DNA of 64,000 bases from Smallanthus sonchifolius (GCA_023525975.1 CM042043.1:35722001-35786000); one strand, 5' to 3'; counted from the stretch's first letter, positions 11,552 through 22,929 are shown. Notes: a model not told the origin generated them from the sequence alone. Numbers and translations are program-made.

Positions 11552-11682
11552 TGCTGATGATATTGAGTTTGTTTATATGTGTTTTCAATTGCCTCTGTCT
11601 CTCTCTGTTGAAAGAAGAAAAACAAGCTTAAAGGGATTAATTGTGGTAGGAGGTGATGGGAGAATGAGAACGTCTGAGAGAG

Positions 11683-11690
11683 TATTTATA
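11683..11690 (-). promoter_or_regulatory. TATA box of HMA copy A
   Basis: The minus strand reads TCTATAAATACTC, 132 bp upstream of the ATG. Copy B has a matching TATAAATA about 100 bp upstream of its ATG, in the same sequence context. Confidence 0.7.
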
Positions 11691-11905
11691 GACGAACGAA
11701 TCACACGGAGTGGGGAGGAATGTTAGACGAACAAGACTGACCACGACCACGTCAAACCAGTGGAGGGAAGCTTCCCACCATTAAATTATTATTTTTTTTT
11801 ATCAAAAACAATAATGATTTTGTATTTTTTTAACAAAAAAAATTGATAAAGTAGTTTGAAACTAAGAAGACTAATAAGTGATTTTTTCTATTTAAAAAAT
11901 TATAT

Positions 11906-12124
11906 ACCGTTGAGCATATGATGCAATGGTAGCTTTAATACTTTTTATAGTGGAGGTCTTGGGTTCGAATCCTGATCACAGCAAAAAAATGGTATGTGGT
12001 CAGGTCAGAGAATTTACCTAGTTGGGGGTTCCTCCTGAGTTGGACTGTCCTGTATGTTCTAGGTGTTGTCTCGAAAAAACCTAATTATCCTAAAATATCT
12101 AAATGTTGTCGTTCAAAAAAAAAT
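11906..12124 (+). mobile_element. tRNA-derived SINE-like element
   Basis: It begins with a pol III A-box-like segment (GATGCAATGGTAGC) and a B box with an exact GGTTCGAATCC core (near 11954), then a tRNA-unrelated body and a tail GTTGTCGTTC followed by nine A. Near-identical flanks (TTAAAAAATTATAT before, TTAAAAAATTTATAT after) look like a target duplication. The tail matches the 3' end of the LINE at 59339. Confidence 0.7.
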
Positions 12125-12142
12125 TAAAAAATTTATATTATA

Positions 12143-12266
12143 GAGTAAATTACACATATCATCCTTTATTTATATTATAAATTACACAATGTGTTCTTTA
12201 ACTTCAATAAGTACCACATGTCTTTTTTTTTACACACTTTTATACACTTTCTGTCCTTTACACTAA
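12143..12266 (+). repeat. MULE left terminal inverted repeat
   Basis: It aligns by eye along its whole length with the reverse complement of 16856-16980, with scattered substitutions and ending in a shared GTCCTTTACACTAA. Confidence 0.9.
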
Positions 12267-12446
12267 CCCCCATCCATTTTCACCGTTAAATCCCATCATG
12301 TGCCCCTCATATGATAGATAAAATAGTCATTTCATATTATTAATACATATATAAAATTTACATTAGTTCCTACACCATTTCATGATAGGGAAAATTACCA
12401 AAATGAAAATTTGACTAGTCAAAGTTGAAAAAATGGACAAGGTTTT

Positions 12447-12727
12447 TCAGCCGCCTTGGGCATGGTCGTTTAGGCATTTAGCCGGCTGAAGACGGCTAGT
12501 TCAGCCGGCTTAGATTTCAGTGCGTACTCATCTTTTTTCAGAATTTCTACCAACCAGGAATCGACACGTGGCGGTGCTTATTCCCAAGGCGGCTAAAGCC
12601 CACTTTCATGCAGGCTTAGCCGGCGAACTTTTTTTTTACATGGCTCAGCCGGCTTGTTTCGAGATGGCTTCCCCGGCTTGGCTTAGCCGGCGCCGAAAGT
12701 GTTATTACACTACTAAGCCGGCTGAAG
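12447..12727. repeat. Cluster of AGCCGGCT palindromes
   Basis: At least six copies of the palindromic core AGCCGGC(T), plus variants (GGCGGCTAAAGCC, CCCCGGCTTGG), lie between the left terminal repeat and the transposase gene. The stretch is much richer in GC than its surroundings. Position suggests subterminal sites for transposase or promoter proteins; this is inference. Confidence 0.7.
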
Positions 12728-13559
12728 TGGACTGGTTAGCCTGGTTCGAGTTTTTCTCACTTATTAAGTTAGTTTTTTCCATTTTTCTCTCACAATTTTA
12801 GTTTCTTTGGCTGAATTGGGCTTGGTTCGAGATGTCTATGAACATTGTAATTTACAGCGGGGGGATATGGAATATGTTGACGGTGCTGTTGAATACGTTT
12901 CGTTCGATTGTGCAAAGCGCGGTATAAGGTTATCTACGAATGTAACTTACAATGGTTTGTTATCTATTATTTCTAATGTTTGTGGCGAGAATATTTCTCG
13001 GTTATCTTATAAAATGTCAACATTCACCGACTCAACCGACATATACGATGATAGTGATATTTCGGTTTTTTTTTTGTATATATGATAAAAATCCCTTTGA
13101 AATATATAAGTAGTATGTTATCCAAGAAGATTGTTTTGGTTCTTCTTCCCGAAAACCTGTGTCTACTGATTCGTCTAACCGATTACGTGTGTCGCCTGGT
13201 TTAAGTAGATTACCTTTTTCTGGTTTACCAAACTCTAGCTCTCAACACATGGCAAAAGAAGATGAATTTAAGTTCCCATCTGATTTAAATGTTCATGCAG
13301 ATAACTATGAAAAAGATAGTTACTTGAATTCTGAGCTGAATATTGACCACTTTTATTCTTATCCTAGTGAGACCATTTTTTACTCAAATCCGGGGAGTAA
13401 TTTGTTTCCTATTAGTGAGGAACTAGAGTCATCACTGGATAGCATTGTTCAGCCTAAAACCGAGCCGTTACCAGATTTTATTTCAAACCCAACACCTGAA
13501 AATTCTTTTGTTAAAAATGGTAAATCAATTAATAATGTTTTTGAAGGTATGTGCTTTAG

Positions 13560-15813
13560 TGTAACATCCCGAAAATCCACTTAAGGATTATTCGAGCTAA
13601 CGGGTGACCTGAATCATTTATAAATGGGTTAGTGATGGGAAGTTTTCATGCTACGACGCTATTTATAAAACCTCAAGGACCCGGGTAGCTATTTAACTCA
13701 TAGCTCAAGATGGAAATGCACTAACTTAATCTTGTGGGACCCGAGCGAATCATGGGGAGGCTTAAATATCCCTATCTTGCAAACCCTATACCATTTTCGG
13801 TCTAGGGGGTTGACGGCATCAAGGAGGAGCTGGAAGGAGAAGCAGGGAGGCTCTCGGTAGAATACGACGGTCGGGAAATGACAAACTGAGCGAGGACACT
13901 TCACTATTGGTTAAGGTAATTCTCGTTCTTTAATCTCTATATGTATACGTTTATGTTTACAAGTTTAGAAGCCGCTTAGGGTTGGGTTCTCGGCTGCGAT
14001 CATGGCAAGGGCAGGCGCGGAGGAAGAGGTCGACTGTGGTGACAGTGGCGTACGGCAGCGATGGCAACCGGAATGGCCGGCTGAGGTTGGTGACTCGGGT
14101 GTAGAAGAAGACGGCAGGAGTGAGGCTCGAGAGTGATAACACTCGGGAGCAGAGAGAGAGCAGGGGGTGGCCAACGACGGAGGACGGCGACAGTCGTAAT
14201 GGGAAAAGACCCGACGACCGGTGCTAGCAGCGGTGGTGTTCCACGACGGCAGCTGGTGGTGACCAACGAGGATGACGAAATCCGACAGGGTGCGAAGGTA
14301 GTGATTGTGTAGGGTTCGGAAAGGTCTTCTTGAGCGAGGAAGATGGTGATAACAAGAGGGTGGCACTTGGACGGCTAGAGTTAACTTGAGAGGTGGGGTG
14401 GTTATGCAGGAGACGCAGTGGTACGCGGTGGCGCACGGCGGGCTCGGCTAGCGTTTCATAGAGCATAAAGGAACGAAGGACCCGACATGGGTTCATGCAT
14501 TAGCGTGGTTGGCCTTTCACAATGCACGGTTGCATTTGGGCATGAGACCCGGATCGGGTATGCGTGCTCTCGTGGGATTGTAAGTGCGTGGCAATGAATG
14601 TGCATGAGAACCAGGTCCGAGTACGTGTGTGCTCGTGGGACTAGGGTTACATGACCACGTACGTGCATGCATGCATGGAACCTACTTGAGTATTCGGCTT
14701 TTAAATGGGTTCCGGATAACCCGGATCAAGCGGAGACGTGGTGTAGGGCTATGCATGGACGAAGGGACGAGCGGGAGAGACAAACGCCGTGATCATTTAT
14801 ATTTAACTAGAATCGATGCATGGTTAGGATATGTTTTGATCATGTGATCATACGTGTGACAGGTTTGGGTTTCGAGCGCGAACAGACGAGTTACAGAATA
14901 AGGACGCAGACTCGACATATCCGGTGAGTTTCTAATTCCCCTCTCTTAAACGTTTTACTGTTTTGGGGCTATCGTACATACTTTCATGCGGTGTTAATAT
15001 AATTAATCGTGTTAAGGGTTCCGAGTTCTAACCCGATATGTTTTGAGTATAAAATGCTTATTAAAGAGTCGTAGGGTTTATGGTGTGTTCGTAGAAATAT
15101 GTGAGCTAAGGGTATGAGCTATTAATATATGATGTGATAAGGGTAGAGCGGGGAGAGTCGGGTTTAAGCTAAACGCTTATGATTTCATGTGGGGTATATG
15201 TTGTCCTAGTGTCATGTATGAGGTACAGGTGTAGTTAACGAGTCATGTATATGATGTGTGATACTATGTGCTTTATAATTGTGTGACGTGTTTGCATCGT
15301 TGTCTATATAACATGGCAAACGAGATTTGTGAAGGATGGGGTCCTTCGAGAAGTCACCAATGGTGACATTTATTTAACAAGTTAATGATGAGCTCGGGTG
15401 TGTTAAATGCCCTGACGAGGGTAACCCTGACGAGGGTAACCCTGACAAGGGTGCAGTGATGAGGTATGTGTTTACGAGTATATTTATGTGGTATTGAATT
15501 GCATGCAAACATAGAGTTATAATTATTATGCATGTGATGATATTGATGTGATGATATTTATGTTGGCGATTTTAATGTGATGTGTGGGTAATATTATTGT
15601 GGTACGTAGAGTTAGATTGACCGTTATATTAATACGGTGACGTAACGTATATAGATGTCGTGTCTGTTGATTGTGACAACCTTGGTTAGTGCTGAGTAAG
15701 CGGATGTGTAGAGTTTTGTTATGTTAGTCAAGCATCGAGTTAATACGCGTTCTAGAGTATGAGTGACTAGTGTGGTAGGCTCGACTTATGTCGACAAGAC
15801 TGGAGAAATATTA

Positions 15814-15854
<41 letters not shown>

Positions 15855-16272
15855 GTGGGACGAGTCTTGGATAATGGACAGGTATGAGATACCGTGTAAT
15901 ACAGGGGTTATCTAATTGTAAAGATTTGGTAAATTAATCTATAAGGATCATGGGTCCTGAGTAAACTTTAAATAATCTTTATGATGAGTTGGCTTTTAAT
16001 TGAACTAAACTATTAGAACTCACTCAGCGTAGCTGACTTTGTGTGTGCGATAGATTGTTTTGCAGGTAGGCGTTGCGTTGACGTATCCTGGCTTGGGAGC
16101 GGTGCTACTCGGATTGGTGTGCCGGAATTCGTGAGGTATATTAATAACATTAAATGTTAATAAGTGATTTTAGAAAGACTTCCGCTATAGTTTAACTAAT
16201 AATAAATGCGTTTTTAATGAGAATGGCCCGTTATGAGAACCAACTGTAGGATGCCCGGGTTGGGGTCTTACA
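13560..16272 (+). mobile_element. Solo LTR, 2,713 bp, inserted in the MULE gene
   Basis: It begins TGTAACATCCC and ends GGGGTCTTACA, flanked by the 5-bp duplication TTTAG (13555-13559, 16273-16277). No internal domain is present, so it is a solo LTR left by LTR-LTR recombination. It holds a GC-rich stretch (about 13980-14460) whose many open frames have no recognisable domain, three AACCCTGACGAGGGT-type units (15409-15456) and an ATT microsatellite. Confidence 0.95.
15811..15855. repeat. (ATT)n microsatellite
   Basis: About 14 uninterrupted TTA/ATT units inside the solo LTR. Confidence 0.9.
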
Positions 16273-16855
16273 TTTAGAGATAAAGAACATTTAAATTTGG
16301 AGTTGGGGAAAATTTTTGTTAGAGAGTGTTTCGATTTCAAGGTTAATATATCTAAAAAAAATAGGTATGAAGCATCATGTCTTACGCCTAATTGTGACTG
16401 GCGTATAAGGGCCTACAGTTATGGTGAATCTGGTACGTTTCATGTTAGATATTTTAATAACCAGCACACGTGTTCACGGACACAGACGTACCCTCATATC
16501 CGTAAAGCAAATAAAAAGGTGATTGGTGATTTGATAAAAGATCAACTTAAGGATCCCAGACGTGTCTACAGAGGAAAAGACATAATAAAAGATATTAATT
16601 CAAGGTTTCCTATCAAAATTACATACCACCAAGGTTGGCGAGGAAAGGAATGTGCATTGCAGATGTTGAGGGGAAATTCAAATGATTCATTTTCTGAACT
16701 GCCAGCTTATTTTCATAATTTGAAGAGGGTCAACCCTGGAACTGTCACTGATATATTCTAATAGACAAGTTGAACCGTTTCGAAATGTGTTTTGTTGCTA
16801 TTGGTGTTGCGGTTAGTATGTTATTGTGTTTTGCTGACGCGTTGTTTATATATAT

Positions 16856-16980
16856 TTAGTGTAAAGGACATAAAGTGTATAAAAGTATGTAAGAAAATGA
16901 CATGTGGTGTATTTATTGAAGTCAAATGACACAGAGTGTAATTTATAGTATAAATAAAGGACAATCTGTGTAATTTACTC
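16856..16980 (-). repeat. MULE right terminal inverted repeat
   Basis: Reverse-complement partner of 12143-12266. The inner edge follows within about 40 bp of the last recognisable transposase codons. Confidence 0.9.
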
Positions 16981-16989
16981 TATATTATA

Positions 16990-17208
16990 TCTTCATAATA
17001 TATAGGGTAAATTACAAATTATGTCTTTTAACTATTGTTCAAATTACATATATTATCATTTGGCTTCAATAATTACATTGTACGTCCTTATTTTGAAACA
17101 TTCGCACATTTTAAGTCATTTCCACTAATCCCATCCAAAAATTATGTTAAGTCAGGTCATGTATTGCTCACAAGAGGGGCATTTTTGTCTTTTTTCTATT
17201 TTTTTAAT
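16990..17208. other. Non-coding; one end of a MULE-like terminal repeat
   Basis: GGGTAAATTACAAATTATGTCTTTTAAC at 17003 onward resembles the style of the MULE ends in this window (TAAATTACA...GTCCTTT). I could not find its partner, so this is at most a remnant. Confidence 0.3.
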
Positions 17209-17565
17209 CTAAAATATGTAATTTAAAAAATAAATGAATTTAATCATCTTAAACCCAAATACCTTCTCTCTCTCTCTCTCTCTCTCTAGCACCACCACCA
17301 CTCCCTGTTCTTCGTCCATGTCTAGTTCTTCTATGGCTGCAGTGTTTACCTCTGTTGTTGGGTTTGTTTTTAACCTTGTGACCTTTTTGTACAAGGTCAC
17401 CTCATCACCTTCAATCATAATCCCTCCATTCATTGATCTTGTAAAGTTGGTACCAATCAACATATCAATGCCGTCCCCTGTTCTCATTTCCAGGGCATAA
17501 ATCAGAGGAATTCTGAATTTATTGCCATCTATCCTAGCAGGCAACCTTACCAACGTCCTCCTCAT
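17209..17565 (-). pseudogene. Fragment of an endogenous pararetrovirus-like (Caulimoviridae) polyprotein
   Basis: A 118-residue minus-strand frame. About 70 residues in its first half fit the region just after the aspartic protease active site in plant pararetrovirus polyproteins: a hydrophobic strand, an IGTNF-type motif, then a Gly-rich turn and an 'IEGDEVTLYKK' strand. Recognition is from memory of the family pattern. The active-site end and the reverse transcriptase are absent. The last ~30 residues are derived from a CT microsatellite and are not viral. No capsid, movement or RT sequence is nearby, so this is a short, old and inert copy. An LTR-retrotransposon protease is the alternative. 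Confidence 0.45.
17264..17287. repeat. (CT)n microsatellite
   Basis: About 12 CT units next to the pararetrovirus-like fragment. Confidence 0.85.
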
Positions 17566-18897
17566 TGTTGTAACCTGTGACCTCCACCATTAACACTGCC
17601 AACAAAAGCCGGAAGCTTTTCGACTGCAACCCTACCCCCAAATCAAACCCCACTAATACAACCAATTGGGTTTCGATTGCAACTCTACCCCCAAATTAAA
17701 AGAAGGATGATGACTGATTTTTACTGTAGAGAGATCTTTGGTTAAAAAAAAAGAAGTGTAGTTGACGGTGGTGGGTGATTGAATCTGGTGGTGGTTGACG
17801 GTGGTGGGTGATTGCAGTTGCTAGTGGTGGTTGCCGGTAGAGGGAGGGAGGGAGGGCGGTTGACGGTGGTGGGTGATTGCATGTGGTTGCAGCTAGCTTC
17901 TGAATCTGAATATGTGAATGATACAAAAACCTTCCTTTCATGATCTAAATAATTTTTTTGTTTGTATTCTGAATAAATAATGATATTTTAAACATAATAT
18001 TTGTATAAAAAATCAATGATTTTGTTATGTTTAGATAAAGTTCTTAATATTATCAACGTCCCAAACATAACGCGCGTGTTTGCGACAGTGTCGTTTTTTA
18101 TTTAATGTTTCAGATGTTATCAACGCCCCTGCCGTTACCCCATGCTTATCATTATCAACATTAAGATGTTAAGTTTTTTTTAGCGATTTCATTTTCCTAT
18201 ATAAGGTTTTGAATATTGTCAACGCCCTCGCTAGGTTTCGAAGGCGTTAAACTTTTTTTGGTTTAGCACCGTTCGCAACGCGCGCGAGTTTAGTAACTAG
18301 TTAACAACAACTAAGAAGACTTAAACGGGGAAGTGGGGCCTTGAATCTTTGAAAAACAAATAAATCTTTGAAAAACATGTTTTTTTCATTTTTAATTGAA
18401 TTTATATAATATATTATGCTAGTTAATTAAGAATTGTTGAAGCAAATGAAATCTCCGTTCATTCTTTGAACATAAAATATATTATTATAATATTTCAAAA
18501 GATCACGACAGACATAATCATAAAAATAAAAGAAATATTAGATTCTGTGAGCAAGATCATCAACACCATAACATAATCATAAAAATAAAAGAAATATTAG
18601 ATAATGTGAGCAAAATCATCAACACCATCTCCTAAATTATTTCCCAATAAATCAATCTCCATAATATTTGCAATTCATAAAGCTTAACTTTTTATTAAAC
18701 TGAAGATTACGATGCACTTAACAAAATTGAGAGATGAAACTGATACAAACTTAAAAAGTGGAAATCATCTCAAAAACATAATTTACATGTAAAATATAGA
18801 AATAAAGAGAAGGGGGGTGAAACTAAGCTAATTGACAGCCAAATTTATTTACTCTGTTTTGACTTCCCCATCTCTGTTTTCAGTTTATTATGCAATC
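17566..18897. other. Non-coding stretch with two small repeat arrays
   Basis: It contains three copies of a GTTGACGGTGGTGGGTGATTG unit (17761-17781, 17794-17814, 17859-17879). It also has a 59-bp direct duplication at 18512-18628 (AATCATAAAAATAAAAGAAA... twice). No gene is supported. Confidence 0.7.
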
Positions 18898-19412
18898 TCA
18901 ATACTGATAAACATAAGTATAATAAGGCATGGCATAGCCATAGTAGTAGTACTGGTATGGATCCACTTGCACCTTCACCTCGGCCGGCTTCGATTCCGGT
19001 TTCTTCACCTCGACCGGACCGACGCTCACTAGCTCTGTGTATCCAACCTTTTTCCTTAGTAACGTCGTGAGTTCAACGGAGTCAATGCCTGCACCAGTCA
19101 CCGCTATCTGGTCCTTATCTGACCCAACAAAAGACGCCGATTCAACCCCTGTTTGTCAAATTTTTAATTATTATTATTCACTTAAAACACAGATTTAATA
19201 TTTAAATTTCAAAAATGTTAAACAGAGAAGGTGATCTTACCGGAGATACTAACGGCGATCTTCAAAGCTTTACGAGCTTTCTTGTCGCCGTTCATGCTCA
19301 CCTTCACCACAATCTTTTGCTGTAAAAACATTTTATTTACACAAATTGAGTTAACTGATTTAAATAAACGAAACGGAATTGAATAACTAAGACAGATGTG
19401 TACCTTCTCCAT
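18898..19412 (-). CDS. HMA-domain protein, copy B (three exons)
   Basis: Exons on the minus strand are 19412-19404, 19319-19241 and 19148-18898, the same exon sizes (9, 79 and 251 nt) and phases as copy A. The 112-residue product is nearly identical to copy A: differences include VSMNGDKKARKA for VIMNGDKKTRKA, VEV for VEQ and the tail YAMPYYTYVYQY. The HMA fold is present without CxxC, followed by a PESKPAEVKV linker and a Tyr-rich C-terminus. Both introns keep GT-AG. The intact frame in both copies argues that both are, or recently were, under selection. Location and partner cannot be read from sequence; no signal peptide or membrane segment is visible. Confidence 0.88.
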
Positions 19413-19514
19413 CGCTGTGACTTGAATTATGAGTTTTAAATTGCTTCTAGAAAGTGGAAAAAGAAGCTTGAGAGAATTTGGAGAAGATGGTTGAAGAGTA
19501 CGATTGTTTGAGGG

Positions 19515-19522
19515 TATTTATA
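19515..19522 (-). promoter_or_regulatory. TATA box of HMA copy B
   Basis: The minus strand reads CTCTATAAATACCC, 103 bp upstream of the ATG. Flanking bases match copy A (TATTTATAGA on plus). Confidence 0.7.
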
Positions 19523-19627
19523 GAGGTAGATGAAGGAAAAGACCAAGTCAAATGAGTGGGGAGGAAGCTTCCCACCATAATATTGCGTAATAAATATGAC
19601 ACAATATTTATTTTTACATGTATTCAA

Positions 19628-20872
19628 TAAATTATATATTATATGAAAAAATGGTTTTAAAAAAAACTTTTTTTATCATATTTTTCAAAAGTAACCTCAA
19701 GCACCCCTGAGTTGAATATGAGATTGTTAAATAGGATTAGGATGATGAACATGACAAATGAGATTAACTATAGAAATTATGCCATCGCGTTGATGTTGGA
19801 TCGTACAGTGACATTAACGTAGTTAAATAACATAATTATGTCCCTGCGTTTGTGAATCTTGCTAGACGTGTTGCGGCTATGACATTAACATCATTAAGTA
19901 CGGTGACATTAGCACCCCGTGCTTTGTTGCGGGAAACGGACCTTAAACGGTTGAGGCAATGACAATAATGTTGCCAAACAAAAAAAACATGATTAACTAC
20001 ATAAAAGAAATGTATAAAGTTACGACAACTTGGTTAGCCCAATAAAAAGAAATGCAAAAGATCAAAAAAAATTATGGAGTAAGAGATAAGTGACATGTGG
20101 CGTGACGGTGTGGAAAAAACCTAATTTTAACATTTTACAAAGTTAAGGGGGGGTTGTGGTAGACACTTATAAATGAGTATAACAAAATTAATATCGGAAC
20201 GTTAAGAAAAAAAATACGAAACACAATAACAGATTAACTTTTTTAGAGGTATATTTGAATTGTTAGAAAATTAAGGAGTATTATAAACCTTATATCAAGT
20301 TTTTTAAACCTTATTTTTATCCTTAAAATTATAAGCAAATAAACACTAGAATCTTAAATATATCAATTCGTTAACCAGTTAACCATTTCTTTAAAATTAT
20401 ACGGATAAGGAATGAAATGTGAGAGATTTTTAAAAAAATAAACAATTTTTTTAATGGAATTGTGGTTTTTAGTTAAATTATAAAGATAAGGATAAAGAAG
20501 TAGATGCGAACTTGTACGTATGAACCTTAATCTTCATTAATTACGTTAAACACTCTTAAACTAAATATTTTATAACACATTGCATTCCTTCCATTAACAG
20601 ATGTTAACTTTTTCAGTTAGTTTTTTTTTTCTAATGACCATTTTTTTCTAATATTTTAAAACAAGATTTAATTATTGTTTGAGCTCCTGTCGTTTGACCA
20701 TTTTAACTATTTGAGTCTCTTATGTTTAAATCCGTCTCTTTTAGGCTCGACGTTTCATTTTTGCTTTTATTTGAGTTCAGGTGACTAACTCTGTTAGGCT
20801 TTCTGTTAATTTTTTGCTAAAATGACCAGAATACACAGGAGTCATGGTTAAATACCTTTATTATTTATAAAT
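19628..20872. other. AT-rich intergenic DNA, no gene seen
   Basis: No reading frame with a recognisable domain. A stretch near 20665-20830 (ATTGTTTGAGCTCCTG..., TTTGAGTCTC) resembles, in inverted form, 22350-22420 (AGGACTCAAATAGTAATTAACTC), so an older inverted-repeat element may surround the MULE-type element below. I could not fix its ends. Confidence 0.4.
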
Positions 20873-21908
20873 GAGTTAAGTGTTTTTTGCATCCCTATGG
20901 TTTGCTAAAAATTGTCATTTGAATCCAAAAGTTTAAGTTTTGTCATTTGAATCCAAATGTTTCATAAAAATTGCCATTTGAATCCATTTGACTACACCTA
21001 ATTAACATCGTTAACATTTTTCATTAAACCTTCCTCACTTTAGGGTATTTTAGTCAAAACAATTAAAAAATAAAGAACCAGCCCACATGAGGGGTTTTAT
21101 GCGTTCAATCTCTTTAGGTAATCGCAAAAAACGAATTCCCACCCTCAAAATCAATCTCTTTCGTCTACATAATCAACATCAAACGTAGTAATCGCAATCG
21201 TAATTTCTCCCCCAAAAACAATCTCAAGTAATGTATGAAGAACTCTGGTTTGTTCGTGGCCCTACGAACGATTTTGATCCACATGAAATTTACGATAAGT
21301 TCATTCGTCGCCACCACAGTCGCTATCACCATTGCATCGAATGTAATCGACCCTACTGTTTGATTTGGTGTTTTGGCCTTGTTGTGCATTGTTCTTGATT
21401 TTGTGATTATGCGCTACTATTTGGGCAAAATTATGTAAATGTGAAGAATCACTCACCGATCTTGGTGTTGATATTACTAACTGATATTGCAGTCTTTTGT
21501 TATTGGATTTTTATTACTGATTTAATCTGCTGGTATAGATCATTACTCGTGCTATTAGATGTCATGTTGTTGTTTTCAACATGTTTTAGGAGGTTGTGTA
21601 CCTTCCACACTTGGAGTGTTTTCATCATGTTTTAGGAGGTTGTGTACTCGTGATATTTTGTTGAAGCTGATTGAACGCACAAAACCCTTCACGTGGGGCT
21701 AGTTTTTTATTTGTAATCTTTTTTGACTAAAATACACCTCAAGTGTGGAAGGTTTAACGGGAAATTTTAACGGTGTTAATTAGGGGTAGTCAAATGAATT
21801 CAAATGGTAATTTTTGTGAAACCTTTGTATTCAAATGGCAAAATTTAATCATTTGGATTCAAGTGGCAATTTTTAGCAAACCACAGAAATGAAAATAGCC
21901 CTTAACTC
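20873..21908. mobile_element. Non-autonomous MULE-type element, 1,036 bp
   Basis: The inverted terminal repeats are about 185 bp (20873 to about 21058 and about 21722 to 21908), both starting GAGTTAAG and containing repeated ATTTGAATCCAAA motifs. They are flanked by a perfect 9-bp duplication TTTATAAAT (20864-20872, 21909-21917). The interior has a 49-residue frame at 21231-21380 (begins MYEELWFVRGP, contains HHCIECNRPYC). It could be a relic of a MULE first exon or captured host sequence; I do not recognise it. Confidence 0.9.
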
Positions 21909-21917
21909 TTTATAAAT

Positions 21918-22914
21918 TTCGCCTGCAAATGTGTTCAAAATTTCGGATATTTCAAAATTTCAGTCGTAAAAATTCAAAATTACAAACCTTTAACGAAGGG
22001 GGAGCTTGAGACCACCACTGATCTCTGCCATAAAAGTGTGAACGACCGACGCCGCCTTCGCCACCTGACCCATCGGAGGGACCATCGCCTCTGCCTGTTC
22101 CAAAATACCAGAGGAGCGAGGATGCCTGAACGGCGTTATTGCCATCGTCTGGGCGCGAACCCTCCGTGTCGCCGCCGCCTATAGCGGCTTATTTCCGCTG
22201 GCACATGACCGTCGGAGTCCCTGAGTCGTTTTCTTGCAATGCTGCATTTGTAAAAACTTGAATTCAAGAAGAGGCAAATGATGAGGTGGAGAAGCTAAAT
22301 CTTAAATCGGGTGGTGGTGGTGGTGGTGGTGGTGGTGGTGAGAAGTGAGAGGGAGGACTCAAATAGTAATTAACTCTTAAAAATTAACAGAAAATCAAAC
22401 GGTGGTAGAACTCAAATAGTAATTAACTCTTAAAATAATTAAACTTTTATAAAAATATTAAATAGGATTTGAGCACATACTGAAAGTTGAGTGACTTTAG
22501 ATAGACAAACAAATTTTGAGTGATATAAATAGAACACTTGAAAAACTTAATTACTATTGTGTAAAGTTACCCATAAAAAAATATTATTTAACTTAGGAAT
22601 TCCGATAAACTTTTATATAATATATTTGATATTTCTAAAAACCGAAAATGCATTCCAATGTTTAGCTTTTATTATTTAAAAAAATCTGAAGGATGATCAT
22701 AAGAACAAAATAAAATCATGCATACGAAAATAGAATCTTTACTGGTAGGTGTGTTTGTTATTCGGTTTCAATAGGTGTGTTTATTATTCGGTTTCAATCC
22801 GATTAAAACGACGATCGAATATTTATTATATAAATATCTATTGCAATTTCTTTATTAAATAATGTATATTTTTTTTGAAGGGGTTAAATTTGGATGGGCT
22901 CATTTTCTCGGAAG
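21918..22914. other. Non-coding; GC-rich patch and (GGT)n
   Basis: A GC-rich block at about 22010-22210 stands out from AT-rich flanks and may be a captured exon or 5' leader, but no long frame survives. A (GGT)n run lies at about 22312-22340. Confidence 0.4.
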
Positions 22915-22929
22915 TAGCGGTGTTCAAAG

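Larger units (their letters stand above)
12807..16760 (+). pseudogene. mudrA-type MULE transposase, N-terminal part, split by a solo LTR
   Basis: Three pieces line up. The first, 12807-13085, is a PB1-like N-terminal region ending in the motif YKMSTFTDSTDIYDDSDISVFF. The second, 13159-13559, is an acidic linker. The third, 16278-16760, is the MuDR-type DNA-binding domain, with conserved C and H residues (EASCLTPNCDWRIRAYS and FNNQHTCS) followed by a YHQGWRGKECAL segment. When the solo LTR and one TTTAG copy are disregarded, the frame runs straight from the second piece into the third. The frame is then broken after GTVTDIF, but a shifted frame goes on with DKLNRFEMCFVAIGVAV, the sequence that normally precedes the DDE core. 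The DDE domain itself and the SWIM finger are missing. It is not functional. Confidence 0.85.
12143..16980. mobile_element. MULE (Mutator-like) DNA transposon with nested solo LTR
   Basis: The terminal inverted repeats are about 125 bp (12143-12266 and 16856-16980), starting GAGTAAATTACAC. They are flanked by a perfect 9-bp duplication TATATTATA (12134-12142, 16981-16989). The long terminal repeats and 9-bp duplication identify a Mutator-like element. Without the solo LTR it is about 2.1 kb. It carries the N-terminal part of a mudrA-type transposase gene and lacks the catalytic core. Confidence 0.95.

Noticed and set aside
13698..14668. Several overlapping minus-strand frames of 60-133 residues
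   Set aside because: They lie in a GC-rich part of a solo LTR, overlap each other in different frames and show low-complexity Ser/Pro/His composition with no domain.
20665..22420. Outer inverted-repeat element surrounding the 20873-21908 element
   Set aside because: Inverted similarity is visible but the ends and a target duplication could not be fixed by eye.
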